A stretch of DNA of 19,167 nt from an uncultured Hungatella sp. (GTDB lineage Bacteria > Bacillota > Clostridia > Lachnospirales > Lachnospiraceae): positions 1-19,167 of the forward strand of contig CAJUJV010000076.1 in the NCBI GenBank assembly GCA_910586845.1, read 5' to 3'. A program made the translations under genes and the position numbers. Position 1 is the first letter of the stretch, and every line of letters starts with the position of its first letter. The notes under the pieces were generated by a model. It was not told where the DNA came from and ran no database searches. It saw only the letters and a program-made list of their open reading frames with translations. This document shows, one piece after another, positions 7,226-13,616 of the stretch.

Positions 7226-8229
7226 GTCAGACTCAAGAGCCTGCAGGCAATCTGAAAATAGATCACCAGGCTGAAGGCATCCACGATGGTGGTGATCAGC
7301 GGCGCCGCCATGATGGCCGGGTCCAGCCTCATAAGTCTGGCCGCCATGGGCAGGATGCTCCCTGCGGCTTTCGCCAGAAGGACAGTGGCGAAGAGACTGA
7401 CCACCACTGTCAGGCAGATCCGCTCGTTGCCGGGAAAACGGATGACCAGCTGGACATAATTGACCAGGCTCAGGATCATCCCCACGACCATACCTACCCG
7501 CAGTTCCTTCCAGAGAACGCGGAAAATGTCTGTGGGTTCGATCTCCCCCACCGCCATGCCTCTGATGATCAGGGTGCTGCTCTGGCTGCCCGCGTTGCCG
7601 CCGGTATCGGTCAGCATGGGAATAAAGGTCACTAACAGGGGAATCACCGCAAAGGCATTCTCATATCTGGCCAGGATTCCGCCTGTGATCATGCTGCTGA
7701 CCATCAGGATGAGAAGCCACATGATCCTGTTCCTGGCAAGCATGAAGACACTGGTCTTCAGATAAGGCTTTTCGCTGGGGACCATGGCCGCCATCTTCTC
7801 AAAATCCTCCGTGGCCTCCTGCTCCATCACATCCACGATGTCGTCTACCGTGACGATCCCCACCAGACGGTTCTCCCCGTCTACCACCGGAAGGCTTAAA
7901 AGGTCATATCTGGTAAATTTCTCCGCCACTTCCTCCTGATCCTCCGTGGTGGAGGCCTTGATCACATAAGGGTCCATAATGTCCGAAAGCCTGGCCTCGT
8001 AGGGATTCATCAGCAGGTCCTTCACCGTCACCACGCCTTCTAAGGCCCGTCTTTCGTCTGTGACATAGCAGGTATAGATGGTCTCCTTGTTCACACCGTT
8101 GTCACGGATGTAGGCAAAGGCTTCCTCCACGGTCATGTGTTTTTTCAGCGCCATGTACTCGGCAGTCATAATGCTTCCGGCGCTGTTTTCCGGGTACTGT
8201 AAAAGCAGGTTGATCTCATTCTGTCTCAT
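7222..8229 (-). CDS. mgtE: MgtE-family magnesium transporter lacking the N-terminal gating domain
   Basis: Inner-membrane Mg2+ channel/transporter, 335 residues. It starts directly at the linker to the CBS pair (LLLQYPENSAGSIMT). CBS1 spans about 20-80 and CBS2 84-140, then a connecting helix and five membrane segments (about 167-335). Pore residues are intact: PMLTDTGGNAGSQ (204-216) and the Asp of TTIVDAFSLVIYF (Asp317). Typical MgtE is about 450 residues, with a superhelical N domain of about 130 residues that senses Mg2+; that domain is absent. The ATG follows AAAGGAG at 6 nt, and upstream is a leader with a terminator rather than decayed N-domain sequence, so the short form looks genuine. 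N-less MgtE proteins are known elsewhere. Regulation appears to be by leader attenuation. Confidence 0.93.
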   Translation of the reverse strand: MRQNEINLLLQYPENSAGSIMTAEYMALKKHMTVEEAFAYIRDNGVNKETIYTCYVTDERRALEGVVTVKDLLMNPYEARLSDIMDPYVIKASTTEDQEEVAEKFTRYDLLSLPVVDGENRLVGIVTVDDIVDVMEQEATEDFEKMAAMVPSEKPYLKTSVFMLARNRIMWLLILMVSSMITGGILARYENAFAVIPLLVTFIPMLTDTGGNAGSQSSTLIIRGMAVGEIEPTDIFRVLWKELRVGMVVGMILSLVNYVQLVIRFPGNERICLTVVVSLFATVLLAKAAGSILPMAARLMRLDPAIMAAPLITTIVDAFSLVIYFQIACRLLSLT

Positions 8230-8279
8230 AATAAGCTCCTTTCACCGTATCAAAACGGATCTTCTGACCGATGAAAGCA

Positions 8280-8318
8280 AAACAAAAACAGCCATCTCTG
8301 CCGGGGCAGAACATGGCT
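8280..8318 (-). terminator. Intrinsic terminator (attenuator) in the mgtE leader
   Basis: Minus strand hairpin with outer stem AGCCAT/ATGGCT (8313-8318 with 8290-8295), inner stem TCTGC/GCAGA and a four-base loop, followed by GTTTTTGTTTT. It is a classic terminator located about 50 nt before the mgtE start codon, between the leader promoter and the transporter. It must be read through or disrupted for mgtE expression from that promoter. A competing pairing GGACAGC (8328-8334) with GCTGTTT (8286-8292), partly wobble, would break its 3' arm. Confidence 0.88.
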
Positions 8319-8354
8319 ATCACAAACGCTGTCCTATGAAACAACGACAAATCC

Positions 8355-8387
8355 GTCCGGATCACTGTCCCACAGTCTTCTCCGGAC
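8355..8387 (-). promoter_or_regulatory. Nested hairpin in the mgtE leader
   Basis: Outer stem of 7 bp (GTCCGGA with TCCGGAC, 8355-8361 and 8381-8387), an internal loop, then a perfect 5-bp ACTGT/ACAGT stem with a three-base loop. Its 5' arm starts 11 nt after the stop codon of the leader ORF, close enough for a ribosome terminating there to cover it. Inference: a translation-sensitive or ligand-sensitive element upstream of the terminator. Confidence 0.55.
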
Positions 8388-8397
8388 TCCCACAGGT

Positions 8398-8502
8398 TCA
8401 GGCAGTGACGACAAAACGGAGGCGAACCCCGGGATCTGTCTTCCCTGCCAGGCGTTCATGATAAGTTGATTCCGCTTTCATCTGGCGACTTCGGCCTTCC
8501 AT
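8398..8502 (-). CDS. 34-codon leader ORF upstream of mgtE, function unknown
   Basis: ATG at 8502 with AAAGGAG 10 nt upstream, lying between the leader promoter and the mgtE attenuator. The product begins MEGRSRQMKAESTYHERL and ends TDPGVRLRFVVTA: basic N-terminal half, hydrophobic C-terminal end, no signal peptide and no known domain that I recognise. Third codon positions are not C/G-rich like the neighbouring genes (about half), which argues for a regulatory peptide or against coding. It could be a leader peptide whose translation controls the downstream hairpin and terminator, a small protein with its own function, or a chance ORF inside a structured RNA. The real ribosome binding site and the position in the leader favour the first. 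Confidence 0.5.
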   Translation of the reverse strand: MEGRSRQMKAESTYHERLAGKTDPGVRLRFVVTA

Positions 8503-8534
8503 TTTTGTTTCACTCCTTTCCTTAAGATTCATCA

Positions 8535-8558
8535 GGCGGGCACTGTCTTACGCCCACC
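8535..8558 (-). promoter_or_regulatory. First hairpin of the mgtE leader RNA
   Basis: Just after the expected transcription start the minus strand reads GGTGGGC, a ten-base loop, GCCCGCC: a 7-bp stem with one G-U pair. It could protect the 5' end of the transcript or be the first helix of a folded sensor. Confidence 0.45.
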
Positions 8559-8561
8559 CTA

Positions 8562-8590
8562 AGTATACCATAACTTTTTTATATTCACAA
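8562..8590 (-). promoter_or_regulatory. Sigma-A promoter of the mgtE leader
   Basis: Minus strand TTGTGA (8585-8590), 17-nt spacer, TATACT (8562-8567), with TGG directly before the -10 (extended -10 form). It predicts a leader of about 240 nt to the terminator U-tract and about 325 nt to the mgtE start codon. It is divergent from the 8664 gene. Confidence 0.75.
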
Positions 8591-8663
8591 GCATTTAAAT
8601 GACATGCTCCGCTTCTGTCCGCATATGATGTAGAGAAATCAATTTCCAACAGGAGTTTTATCT

Positions 8664-9152
8664 ATGAGCCGATTTTCCCCCGTGGAGGGCGTCGTCACCT
8701 CCGTCACTCCTCTTCAGAGCGGAAACGCCACTTACTACTGCACGCTCCTGGTCTATGTCCAGGGCCAGGAAACCTTTCAGCTTCTGGTGGATCCCTCCAC
8801 CTTTGTGCTGGACCAGAGGCCTGTCCGGCGGGGCGACCGAATTATCGCCTTCTACGACACCACTGCTCCCATGCCTCTCATCTATCCGCCTCAGTACCGG
8901 GCCGTGGCCCTGGTGGTTACATCCTGCAAAGAATTCGCCTTTCTGGACTATTTTGACCAGAATCTTCGAAACAGCGACAATACCCTGGTCCTGAATCTGT
9001 CCGGAAGCGCCCCGGCCCAGCTGCCCAATGGACAGTACTATCTGGGAGCTCCGGGCAATCAGTACATGCTGGTCCTCTACACCACCACGACCCGCAGCAT
9101 CCCGGCCCAGACCACCCCGGTCCGGCTCATCGTGTTCTGTTCCGACACCTGA
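8664..9152 (+). CDS. Conserved-looking hypothetical protein, 162 aa, function unknown
   Basis: I do not recognise a named domain. The start ATG has AGGAG 8 nt upstream. The protein has no signal peptide and no membrane helix, and is rich in beta-strand-like stretches (TYYCTLLVYV, ETFQLLVDPSTFVL, YMLVLYTTTT). Two similar blocks suggest an internal duplication: AFYDTTAPMPLIYPPQYRAVALV in the first half and VLYTTTTRSIPAQTTPVRLIVF at the C-terminus, each with a Y-x-TT turn, prolines and a P-x(1-2)-R-hydrophobic strand. Codon use matches the neighbours. It is a lone plus-strand gene, divergent from the mgtE leader and convergent with the amidohydrolase 14 nt away. No clean sigma-A promoter is seen; the nearest -10-like element is TATGAT at 8624. 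Confidence 0.85.
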   Translation: MSRFSPVEGVVTSVTPLQSGNATYYCTLLVYVQGQETFQLLVDPSTFVLDQRPVRRGDRIIAFYDTTAPMPLIYPPQYRAVALVVTSCKEFAFLDYFDQNLRNSDNTLVLNLSGSAPAQLPNGQYYLGAPGNQYMLVLYTTTTRSIPAQTTPVRLIVFCSDT

Positions 9153-9166
9153 TATCCCGGGTCCTG

Positions 9167-10771
9167 TCAGGATCTTTTGTAGACCCGGATTCCATCCACC
9201 CAGGTCTCATCCACCGGAACCCGGCCCAGGCTGTCAGGAGGAGTTTCCAGAAGGTTTTGAGGAAACACCACAAAATCGGCGGCCATGCCGGGCCTCAGCA
9301 TTCCCTTTTTCTCCTCCTCAAAGGAGGCTCTCGCTCCCATGACCGTGTAGGAAGCCAGAGCCTCCTCCACTGTCAGAGCCTGTGCCGGCAGAAAGGTCCT
9401 GCTTCCGTCAAGGGAGGTCCTGGTGACGGCGCACTGGATGCCCTTCATCACGCTGGGAGTCTCCACCGGACAGTCGGAACCATTGGACACGTCACAGCCC
9501 ATATCCATAAGAGTCTTAAACTGATAGGTATCCAGGGCCCGCTCCTGCCCCACTCTGCTCTCCACGATTTTGCTGTCATAATCCAGAAAAATACTCTGGA
9601 TATAGGCGTGGAGGGACAGCTCTTTAAATTTCCCCAGGAGATCCTTTGTGGTGATCTGGCAGTGGACGATCCCGTGGCGGTGGTCCTCTCTGGGATATTC
9701 CAGCAGGGCTTTCTCAATAGCGGAAACCACCTGCTCCATACTCCCATCCCCGATGGCGTGAACCGCCGCCTGCATACCGTGGCAGTGGCCCCAGGCGATC
9801 ATCTCATCCAGCTGCTCCTGACTGATCCCACTGGTATCCGGACTGTCGGCATAGGGCTGTGACAGACAGGCGGTCCTGGCCCCCAGGGAGCCGTCGCTGA
9901 TGATCTTCATGGGCCCGATCTTCACATAATCCGTCCCCGCCCCGGTGTGGTATCCCTGCTCCACAAATCCCTTCAGCTGTTCCAGATCCTCAAACTGAGA
10001 CTGTTCACAGATCTTTATCGTAAGCCGTCCCTCTTTCTCCAGCTCTCTGTAAGCCTCAAGCACCATCTCATAATCCACCCCGGACAGGGACAGAAAGTCG
10101 TCGGTGTGAACGGAAGTGATCCCGAAACTGTTGAGAGACTTTTCAGCCTCCAGGATATACTCCCTGACCCTGTCGACTGTCACTGCCGGGATCACACGTT
10201 TTATCATGGAAACCGCGTTTTCCTCAAAGACTCCGTTGGGCTCACCCTGGTCATCCACCTGAAAATGACCGTCTGAAGGCTGACAGGTCTCTCTGGTGAT
10301 CCCCGCCAGCTCCATGGCCTTTGAGTTCACCGACACCACATGGCCGCAGGCCCTTGCCAGATAAACCGGATGCTCTGTGGAAATCCTGTCCAGGTCCCGG
10401 CAGGTGAGAAACCGTTTCTCGTCCTGAAAATAGTCCTGGTTCCATCCCCGCCCGCAGACCCAGGTCCCTTCCGGAACCTGGTTGTCCCGGATAAAATCCC
10501 TGACTCTGCCGCAGACCTGTTCCACGGAACCGGTACTGTCCGCTAAGGGCACCTCCTTCAGAAGTTTTCCGTACTCCACCACATGCATGTGGGAGTCGAT
10601 AAAACCGGGAGTCACAAACCTGCCCTTCAGATCTACCTTCCTGTCTGCCTCCTGGTTCTCCGGGTCCTGTCCCACCCACAGGATCACACCGGATTCCACG
10701 GTCATTGCCGAGGCCATGGGAAACCCGGGATCTCCTGTGTACAGACTGCCGTTATAATACAGTGTTTTCAT
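9167..10771 (-). CDS. YtcJ-like metal-dependent amidohydrolase (amidohydrolase family 3)
   Basis: A 534-residue cytosolic hydrolase of the YtcJ/N-substituted-formamide deformylase group. The N-terminal beta sandwich (LYYNGSLYTGDP..., 3-14) leads to the metal-binding HxH in GFIDSHMHV (His61, His63). Later come KIISDGSLGARTACL, the metal-ligand His in AAVHAIGDGS, a further His in HGIVHCQI, and the catalytic Asp in NGSDCPVETP. The C-terminal part returns to the sandwich with GMLRPGMAADFVVF. Members act on amide or similar bonds in small molecules; the true substrate is not predictable. ATG follows TGGAGG at 7 nt. The pnp terminator ends about 15 nt before this gene's start, so it may depend on read-through; I found no separate strong promoter. 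Confidence 0.9.
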   Translation of the reverse strand: MKTLYYNGSLYTGDPGFPMASAMTVESGVILWVGQDPENQEADRKVDLKGRFVTPGFIDSHMHVVEYGKLLKEVPLADSTGSVEQVCGRVRDFIRDNQVPEGTWVCGRGWNQDYFQDEKRFLTCRDLDRISTEHPVYLARACGHVVSVNSKAMELAGITRETCQPSDGHFQVDDQGEPNGVFEENAVSMIKRVIPAVTVDRVREYILEAEKSLNSFGITSVHTDDFLSLSGVDYEMVLEAYRELEKEGRLTIKICEQSQFEDLEQLKGFVEQGYHTGAGTDYVKIGPMKIISDGSLGARTACLSQPYADSPDTSGISQEQLDEMIAWGHCHGMQAAVHAIGDGSMEQVVSAIEKALLEYPREDHRHGIVHCQITTKDLLGKFKELSLHAYIQSIFLDYDSKIVESRVGQERALDTYQFKTLMDMGCDVSNGSDCPVETPSVMKGIQCAVTRTSLDGSRTFLPAQALTVEEALASYTVMGARASFEEEKKGMLRPGMAADFVVFPQNLLETPPDSLGRVPVDETWVDGIRVYKRS

Positions 10772-10785
10772 TGGTATCCTCCAGT

Positions 10786-10836
10786 AAAAAACCGGAACGC
10801 TTTCACAGTCTTCGCAGACCGTCCTGGTTCCGGTTT
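10786..10836 (-). terminator. Intrinsic terminator of pnp
   Basis: Perfect 10-bp inverted repeat AAACCGGAAC / GTTCCGGTTT (10827-10836 with 10789-10798). The 28-base loop holds a small second hairpin (GTCT TCGC AGAC on the plus strand). It is followed on the minus strand by further Ts, giving a run of six. It starts 36 nt after the pnp stop and ends just before the amidohydrolase ribosome binding site. Confidence 0.8.
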
Positions 10837-10872
10837 CTCATATCTTATCAGGCGGCAGGCATCAAAACGATC

Positions 10873-13026
10873 CTACCTGTCCTCACGTCTTCTCTCGCGT
10901 CTTCCTTCTCTGGCCGGTTCCCTGCCGGTATCTTTGCCTGACAGGTCTCCCGGTCTCATGCTCAGGTTCACTCTGCCCATCTTGTCGATCTCCATGACCT
11001 TGACCGTCACTTCGTCGCCGATGTTCACCACGTCCTCTACCTTCTCCACTCTCTTCTCACTGAGCTTGGAGATGTGGACCATACCATCCTTGTTGGGAGC
11101 CAGCTCCACGAAAGCGCCGAAATTCATGATCCGGACTACCTTTCCGGTGATGATCTCCCCCGGCTCCACGTCATTAACGATCCGGTTGATGATGGTAATG
11201 GCCCGGCCGATCATCTCCTTGTCGGTGCCGCAGACAGATACGCTGCCGTCGTCCTCGATGTCGATCTTCACGCCGGTCTCCTCGATGATCTTGTTGATCA
11301 CTTTGCCCTGCTTGCCTACGACATCGCCGATCTTCTGAGGATCGATGGTGATCTGCTCGATCTTGGGAGCGTACTTGCTCACTTCTTTCCTGGGCTCGGA
11401 GATAGCCGGCTTCATGCAGGTGTCCATGATAAACAGCCTTGCCTCCCTGCACCGGGCAATGGCGCCCTCAACAATCGGACGTGTAAGGCCGTGGATCTTG
11501 ATATCCATCTGGATAGCGGTGATGCCCTCTGTGGTTCCTGTCACCTTGAAATCCATGTCTCCGAAGAAATCTTCCAGACCCTGGATATCCGTCAGGAGAA
11601 CAAACTCGTCATCCCTGTCACCTGTCACCAGGCCGCAGGAGATTCCCGCTACCATCTTCCTGATAGGCACGCCCGCGGCCATCAGGGACATACAGGAGGC
11701 GCAGGTTGAGGCCATGGATGTGGAACCGTTGGACTCAAAGGTCTCGGACACGGTGCGGATAGCGTAGGGGAAATCCGCCTCGCTGGGCAGCACCGGAATC
11801 AGGGCTCTCTCCGCCAGGGCTCCGTGGCCGATCTCACGTCTTCCCGGTCCTCTGGAAGGCTTGGTCTCACCTACAGAGTAGGAGGGGAAATTGTAGTGGT
11901 GCATATACCGCTTGCTGACTTCGTTCTCATCCAGTCCGTCCAGCTTCTGCTGCTCGGACAGAGGCGCGAGAGTACACACATTGCAGATCTGGGTCTGGCC
12001 TCTGGTGAACATGGCGGAGCCATGGACTCTGGGGATCAGATCCACCTCGGCGGACAGATGACGGATCTGAGTCATCTCTCTCCCGTCAGGCCGCCTGCCG
12101 TCTTTCAGAATCATCTTCCTGACAGTCTTCTTCTGGTACTGATACACTGCTTCGGAGAGAACCTCCAGCCACTCTTCCCTGTCGGCGAAGGCCTCGGCCA
12201 GTTTCTCCGTAACGGCTGTGATATTCTTATCTCTCGTCTGCTTATCGTCGGTAAACACGGCCTCCTCCATCTGAGAGGGAGGAACGATCTCCCGGATAGC
12301 CTCAAACATCTCCTCCGGAATAGCGCAGCTGGTATAGCTGTGTTTCTCTTTTCCCACTTCCGCCACAATGCGGTCGATGAAGGCGATGATCTCCTGGTTT
12401 ACGTCGTGGGCCTTGTAGATGGCCTCGATCATCCTGGCTTCCGGCACCTCGTTGGCGCCGGCCTCGATCATGATCACTTTCTCTCTGGTGGAAGCTACGG
12501 TCAGGTTCAGGTCCCCCATCTTCCACTGCTCCTGGGAAGGATTGAGGATCAGCTCCCCGTCGATCATCCCCACCTGGGTCATGGCGCAGGGACCGTCGAA
12601 GGGAATATCGGAAATACAGGTGGCGATGGCGGCTCCCAGCATGGCAACCAGTTCCGGACGGCACTCCGGATCCACGCTCATAACCATATTGTTCAGGGTA
12701 ACGTCGTTGCGGTAATCCTTGGGGAACAGAGGACGCATGGGACGGTCGATGACCCGGCTCGTGAGGACCGCGTTCTCGCTGGCCTTGCCCTCTCTCTTGT
12801 TAAATCCACCGGGGATCTTTCCCACCGCGTATAACTTCTCCTCGTACTCCACGCTGAGAGGGAAGAAATCGATGCCCTCCCTCGGCTCTTTGGATGATGT
12901 GGCAGTGCTTAAAACCGTCGTCTCGCCGTAGTGCATAAATGCCGCGCCGTTGGCCTGCTTTGCCACTCTGCCGATATCTACGGTCAGAGTCCTTCCGGCT
13001 AATTCCATGGAAAAACTTTTGTACAT
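10873..13026 (-). CDS. pnp: Polyribonucleotide nucleotidyltransferase (PNPase)
   Basis: Phosphorolytic 3'-5' exoribonuclease and degradosome component, 717 residues. Order: first RNase PH domain (about 1-210), linker helical domain, second RNase PH domain with the phosphate-binding ESNGSTSMASTCASCMSL and the metal-site aspartates of FVLLTDIQGLEDFFGDMDFKV, KH domain (IGDVVGKQGKVINKI), S1 domain (GKVVRIMNFGAFVEL), and a basic Arg-rich tail (GREPAREGRRERRREDR). The ATG at 13026 is chosen over the in-frame TTG at 13032 because AAGGAG is 7 nt from the ATG but only 2 nt or less from the TTG. It is downstream of rpsO, the widespread rpsO-pnp order, behind a long structured leader. Confidence 0.97.
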   Translation of the reverse strand: MYKSFSMELAGRTLTVDIGRVAKQANGAAFMHYGETTVLSTATSSKEPREGIDFFPLSVEYEEKLYAVGKIPGGFNKREGKASENAVLTSRVIDRPMRPLFPKDYRNDVTLNNMVMSVDPECRPELVAMLGAAIATCISDIPFDGPCAMTQVGMIDGELILNPSQEQWKMGDLNLTVASTREKVIMIEAGANEVPEARMIEAIYKAHDVNQEIIAFIDRIVAEVGKEKHSYTSCAIPEEMFEAIREIVPPSQMEEAVFTDDKQTRDKNITAVTEKLAEAFADREEWLEVLSEAVYQYQKKTVRKMILKDGRRPDGREMTQIRHLSAEVDLIPRVHGSAMFTRGQTQICNVCTLAPLSEQQKLDGLDENEVSKRYMHHYNFPSYSVGETKPSRGPGRREIGHGALAERALIPVLPSEADFPYAIRTVSETFESNGSTSMASTCASCMSLMAAGVPIRKMVAGISCGLVTGDRDDEFVLLTDIQGLEDFFGDMDFKVTGTTEGITAIQMDIKIHGLTRPIVEGAIARCREARLFIMDTCMKPAISEPRKEVSKYAPKIEQITIDPQKIGDVVGKQGKVINKIIEETGVKIDIEDDGSVSVCGTDKEMIGRAITIINRIVNDVEPGEIITGKVVRIMNFGAFVELAPNKDGMVHISKLSEKRVEKVEDVVNIGDEVTVKVMEIDKMGRVNLSMRPGDLSGKDTGREPAREGRRERRREDR

Positions 13027-13028
13027 GG

Positions 13029-13052
13029 TCAATCTCCTTTTCTTAATTTCAT
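13029..13052 (-). CDS. Seven-codon upstream ORF overlapping the pnp ribosome binding site
   Basis: On the minus strand ATG (13050-13052) opens MKLRKGD and stops at TGA, only two bases before the pnp ATG (TGACCATG). The pnp Shine-Dalgarno AAGGAG is inside this ORF. The ORF has its own strong GGAGG (13062-13066), 9 nt upstream, and that site lies in a small CTCC/GGAG hairpin (13063-13077). If translated, ribosomes ending here would be placed on the pnp start, giving translational coupling or competition. The layout is seen directly; translation is inferred. Confidence 0.45.
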   Translation of the reverse strand: MKLRKGD

Positions 13053-13193
13053 GATAAAATTCCTCCAGCAGAAGGAGCCGAAACTACTGAAAAACACACT
13101 GTGCTTTTTCCTGTGATATCTAAAAACAATGTGCTTTTCAGCGGTCTCGGAACAAAACTTCTGCCGAGAACTGTTTTCCCTTGACATCAAACA
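13053..13193 (-). promoter_or_regulatory. Structured pnp leader between rpsO and pnp
   Basis: This gap contains an inverted repeat TCTCGG/CCGAGA (13145-13150 with 13164-13169) and a 12-bp repeat with one mismatch (13087-13098 with 13130-13141). The second includes a direct repeat TGTGCTTTT at 13100 and 13130, so alternative foldings are possible. No convincing sigma-A promoter was found, so pnp is probably transcribed with rpsO. PNPase autoregulates through its leader in E. coli after RNase III cleavage; an analogous role here is inference. Confidence 0.45.
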
Positions 13194-13217
13194 TAGGGTG
13201 GAGTTTCCTCCACCCTA
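13194..13217 (-). terminator. Stem-loop directly after rpsO
   Basis: A 10-bp perfect stem (core AGGGTGGAG / CTCCACCCT) capped on the minus strand by a GAAA tetraloop, 9 nt after the rpsO stop codon. It is followed by ATGTTTGATG rather than a U-run, so it looks more like an mRNA-protecting or processing hairpin, or a leaky terminator, than a full stop between rpsO and pnp. Confidence 0.6.
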
Positions 13218-13226
13218 ACACAATCT

Positions 13227-13493
13227 TTATTTTCTGATTCCCAGCTTATCGATCAGATCACGGTAACCTTCCAGATCCGTCTTCTTCAGATAGTCCAGAA
13301 GACCTCTTCTCTGTCCGACCATCTTGAGAAGCCCCCGTCTGGAATGATGATCCTTCTGATTGTTCTTCAGATGCTCGGTCAACTCTGTGATCCTCTCGGT
13401 GAGGAGTGCGATCTGAACTTCCGGTGAGCCTGTATCTCCAGGCTTTCTGCCGTATTTCTCGATCAGCTCTGCTTTCTTTTCCTTTGAAATCAT
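13227..13493 (-). CDS. rpsO: 30S ribosomal protein S15
   Basis: Primary 16S rRNA-binding protein of the small-subunit platform; 88 residues, the standard length. The family signature is clear: GDTGSPEVQIALLTERI, LTEHLKNNQKDHHSRRGLL and GQRRGLLDYL. The ATG at 13493 has AAGGAGG 7 nt upstream; the frame stays open to 13631, but that would run through the rpsO promoter and leader into ribF, so it is rejected. It has its own promoter and a leader of about 90 nt, and is followed by pnp. S15 represses its own mRNA in several bacteria. Confidence 0.98.
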   Translation of the reverse strand: MISKEKKAELIEKYGRKPGDTGSPEVQIALLTERITELTEHLKNNQKDHHSRRGLLKMVGQRRGLLDYLKKTDLEGYRDLIDKLGIRK

Positions 13494-13580
13494 GATGATT
13501 TCCTCCTTTTCTTTTTTCAAACCGCGGACTAAGCAATGGTTGGAGTCCTCCAGTAAACTGAGCCCCGGCGTCTGTTCATA
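13494..13580 (-). promoter_or_regulatory. rpsO 5' leader, possible S15 autoregulatory RNA
   Basis: The predicted untranslated leader can form CTCAG-TTTA-CTGgAG (one bulge) and a longer-range GGACT/AGTCC pairing, with a GC-rich flank. S15 leaders in other bacteria use similar compact junctions that copy the 16S site, but they differ widely in sequence. I see structure potential, not a recognised family. Confidence 0.35.
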
Positions 13581-13587
13581 CCGATTT

Positions 13588-13616
13588 ATATTAACATAAG
13601 ACCTTTTTCTTGTCAA
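13588..13616 (-). promoter_or_regulatory. Sigma-A promoter of rpsO
   Basis: Minus strand TTGACA (13611-13616), exactly 17 nt, TAATAT (13588-13593). The -35 is perfect and the -10 matches five of six. The -10 begins with the TAA stop codon of ribF, and the -35 lies inside ribF's last codons. It would give rpsO-pnp high expression independent of the infB operon. Confidence 0.88.

Noticed and set aside
8230..8570. M-box (ykoK) magnesium riboswitch upstream of mgtE
   Set aside because: Expected from gene function, but the conserved M-box core segments as I know them are not present. An Infernal search should confirm this.
9141..9178. Small CCTGA/TCAGG hairpin followed by ATCTTTTG as a terminator for the plus-strand 8664 gene
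   Set aside because: Only a 5-bp stem with a long loop, overlapping the end of the amidohydrolase coding sequence. Too weak to list as a feature.
11824..12834. A long plus-strand open frame (336 codons) opposite pnp
   Set aside because: It lies wholly antisense to PNPase, whose motifs are unmistakable. Its translation is rich in His/Leu/Gly as expected from an antisense shadow of a C/G-biased gene, and no suitable ribosome binding site was seen.
13027..13032. TTG start for pnp two codons upstream of the ATG
   Set aside because: It would lie at most two bases from the Shine-Dalgarno sequence; the ATG has correct spacing.
13195..13216. AGGGTGG resembling a T-box core, here and near 8554
   Set aside because: The rest of the T-box consensus does not follow, the motif sits in simple hairpins (one after rpsO, one at the start of the mgtE leader), and no specifier-stem organisation is visible.
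13530..13580. A 16-codon ORF starting near the predicted rpsO transcription start (MNRRRGSVYW...)
   Set aside because: No ribosome binding site, and it overlaps sequence better explained as a structured S15 leader. A leaderless ORF is possible but unsupported.
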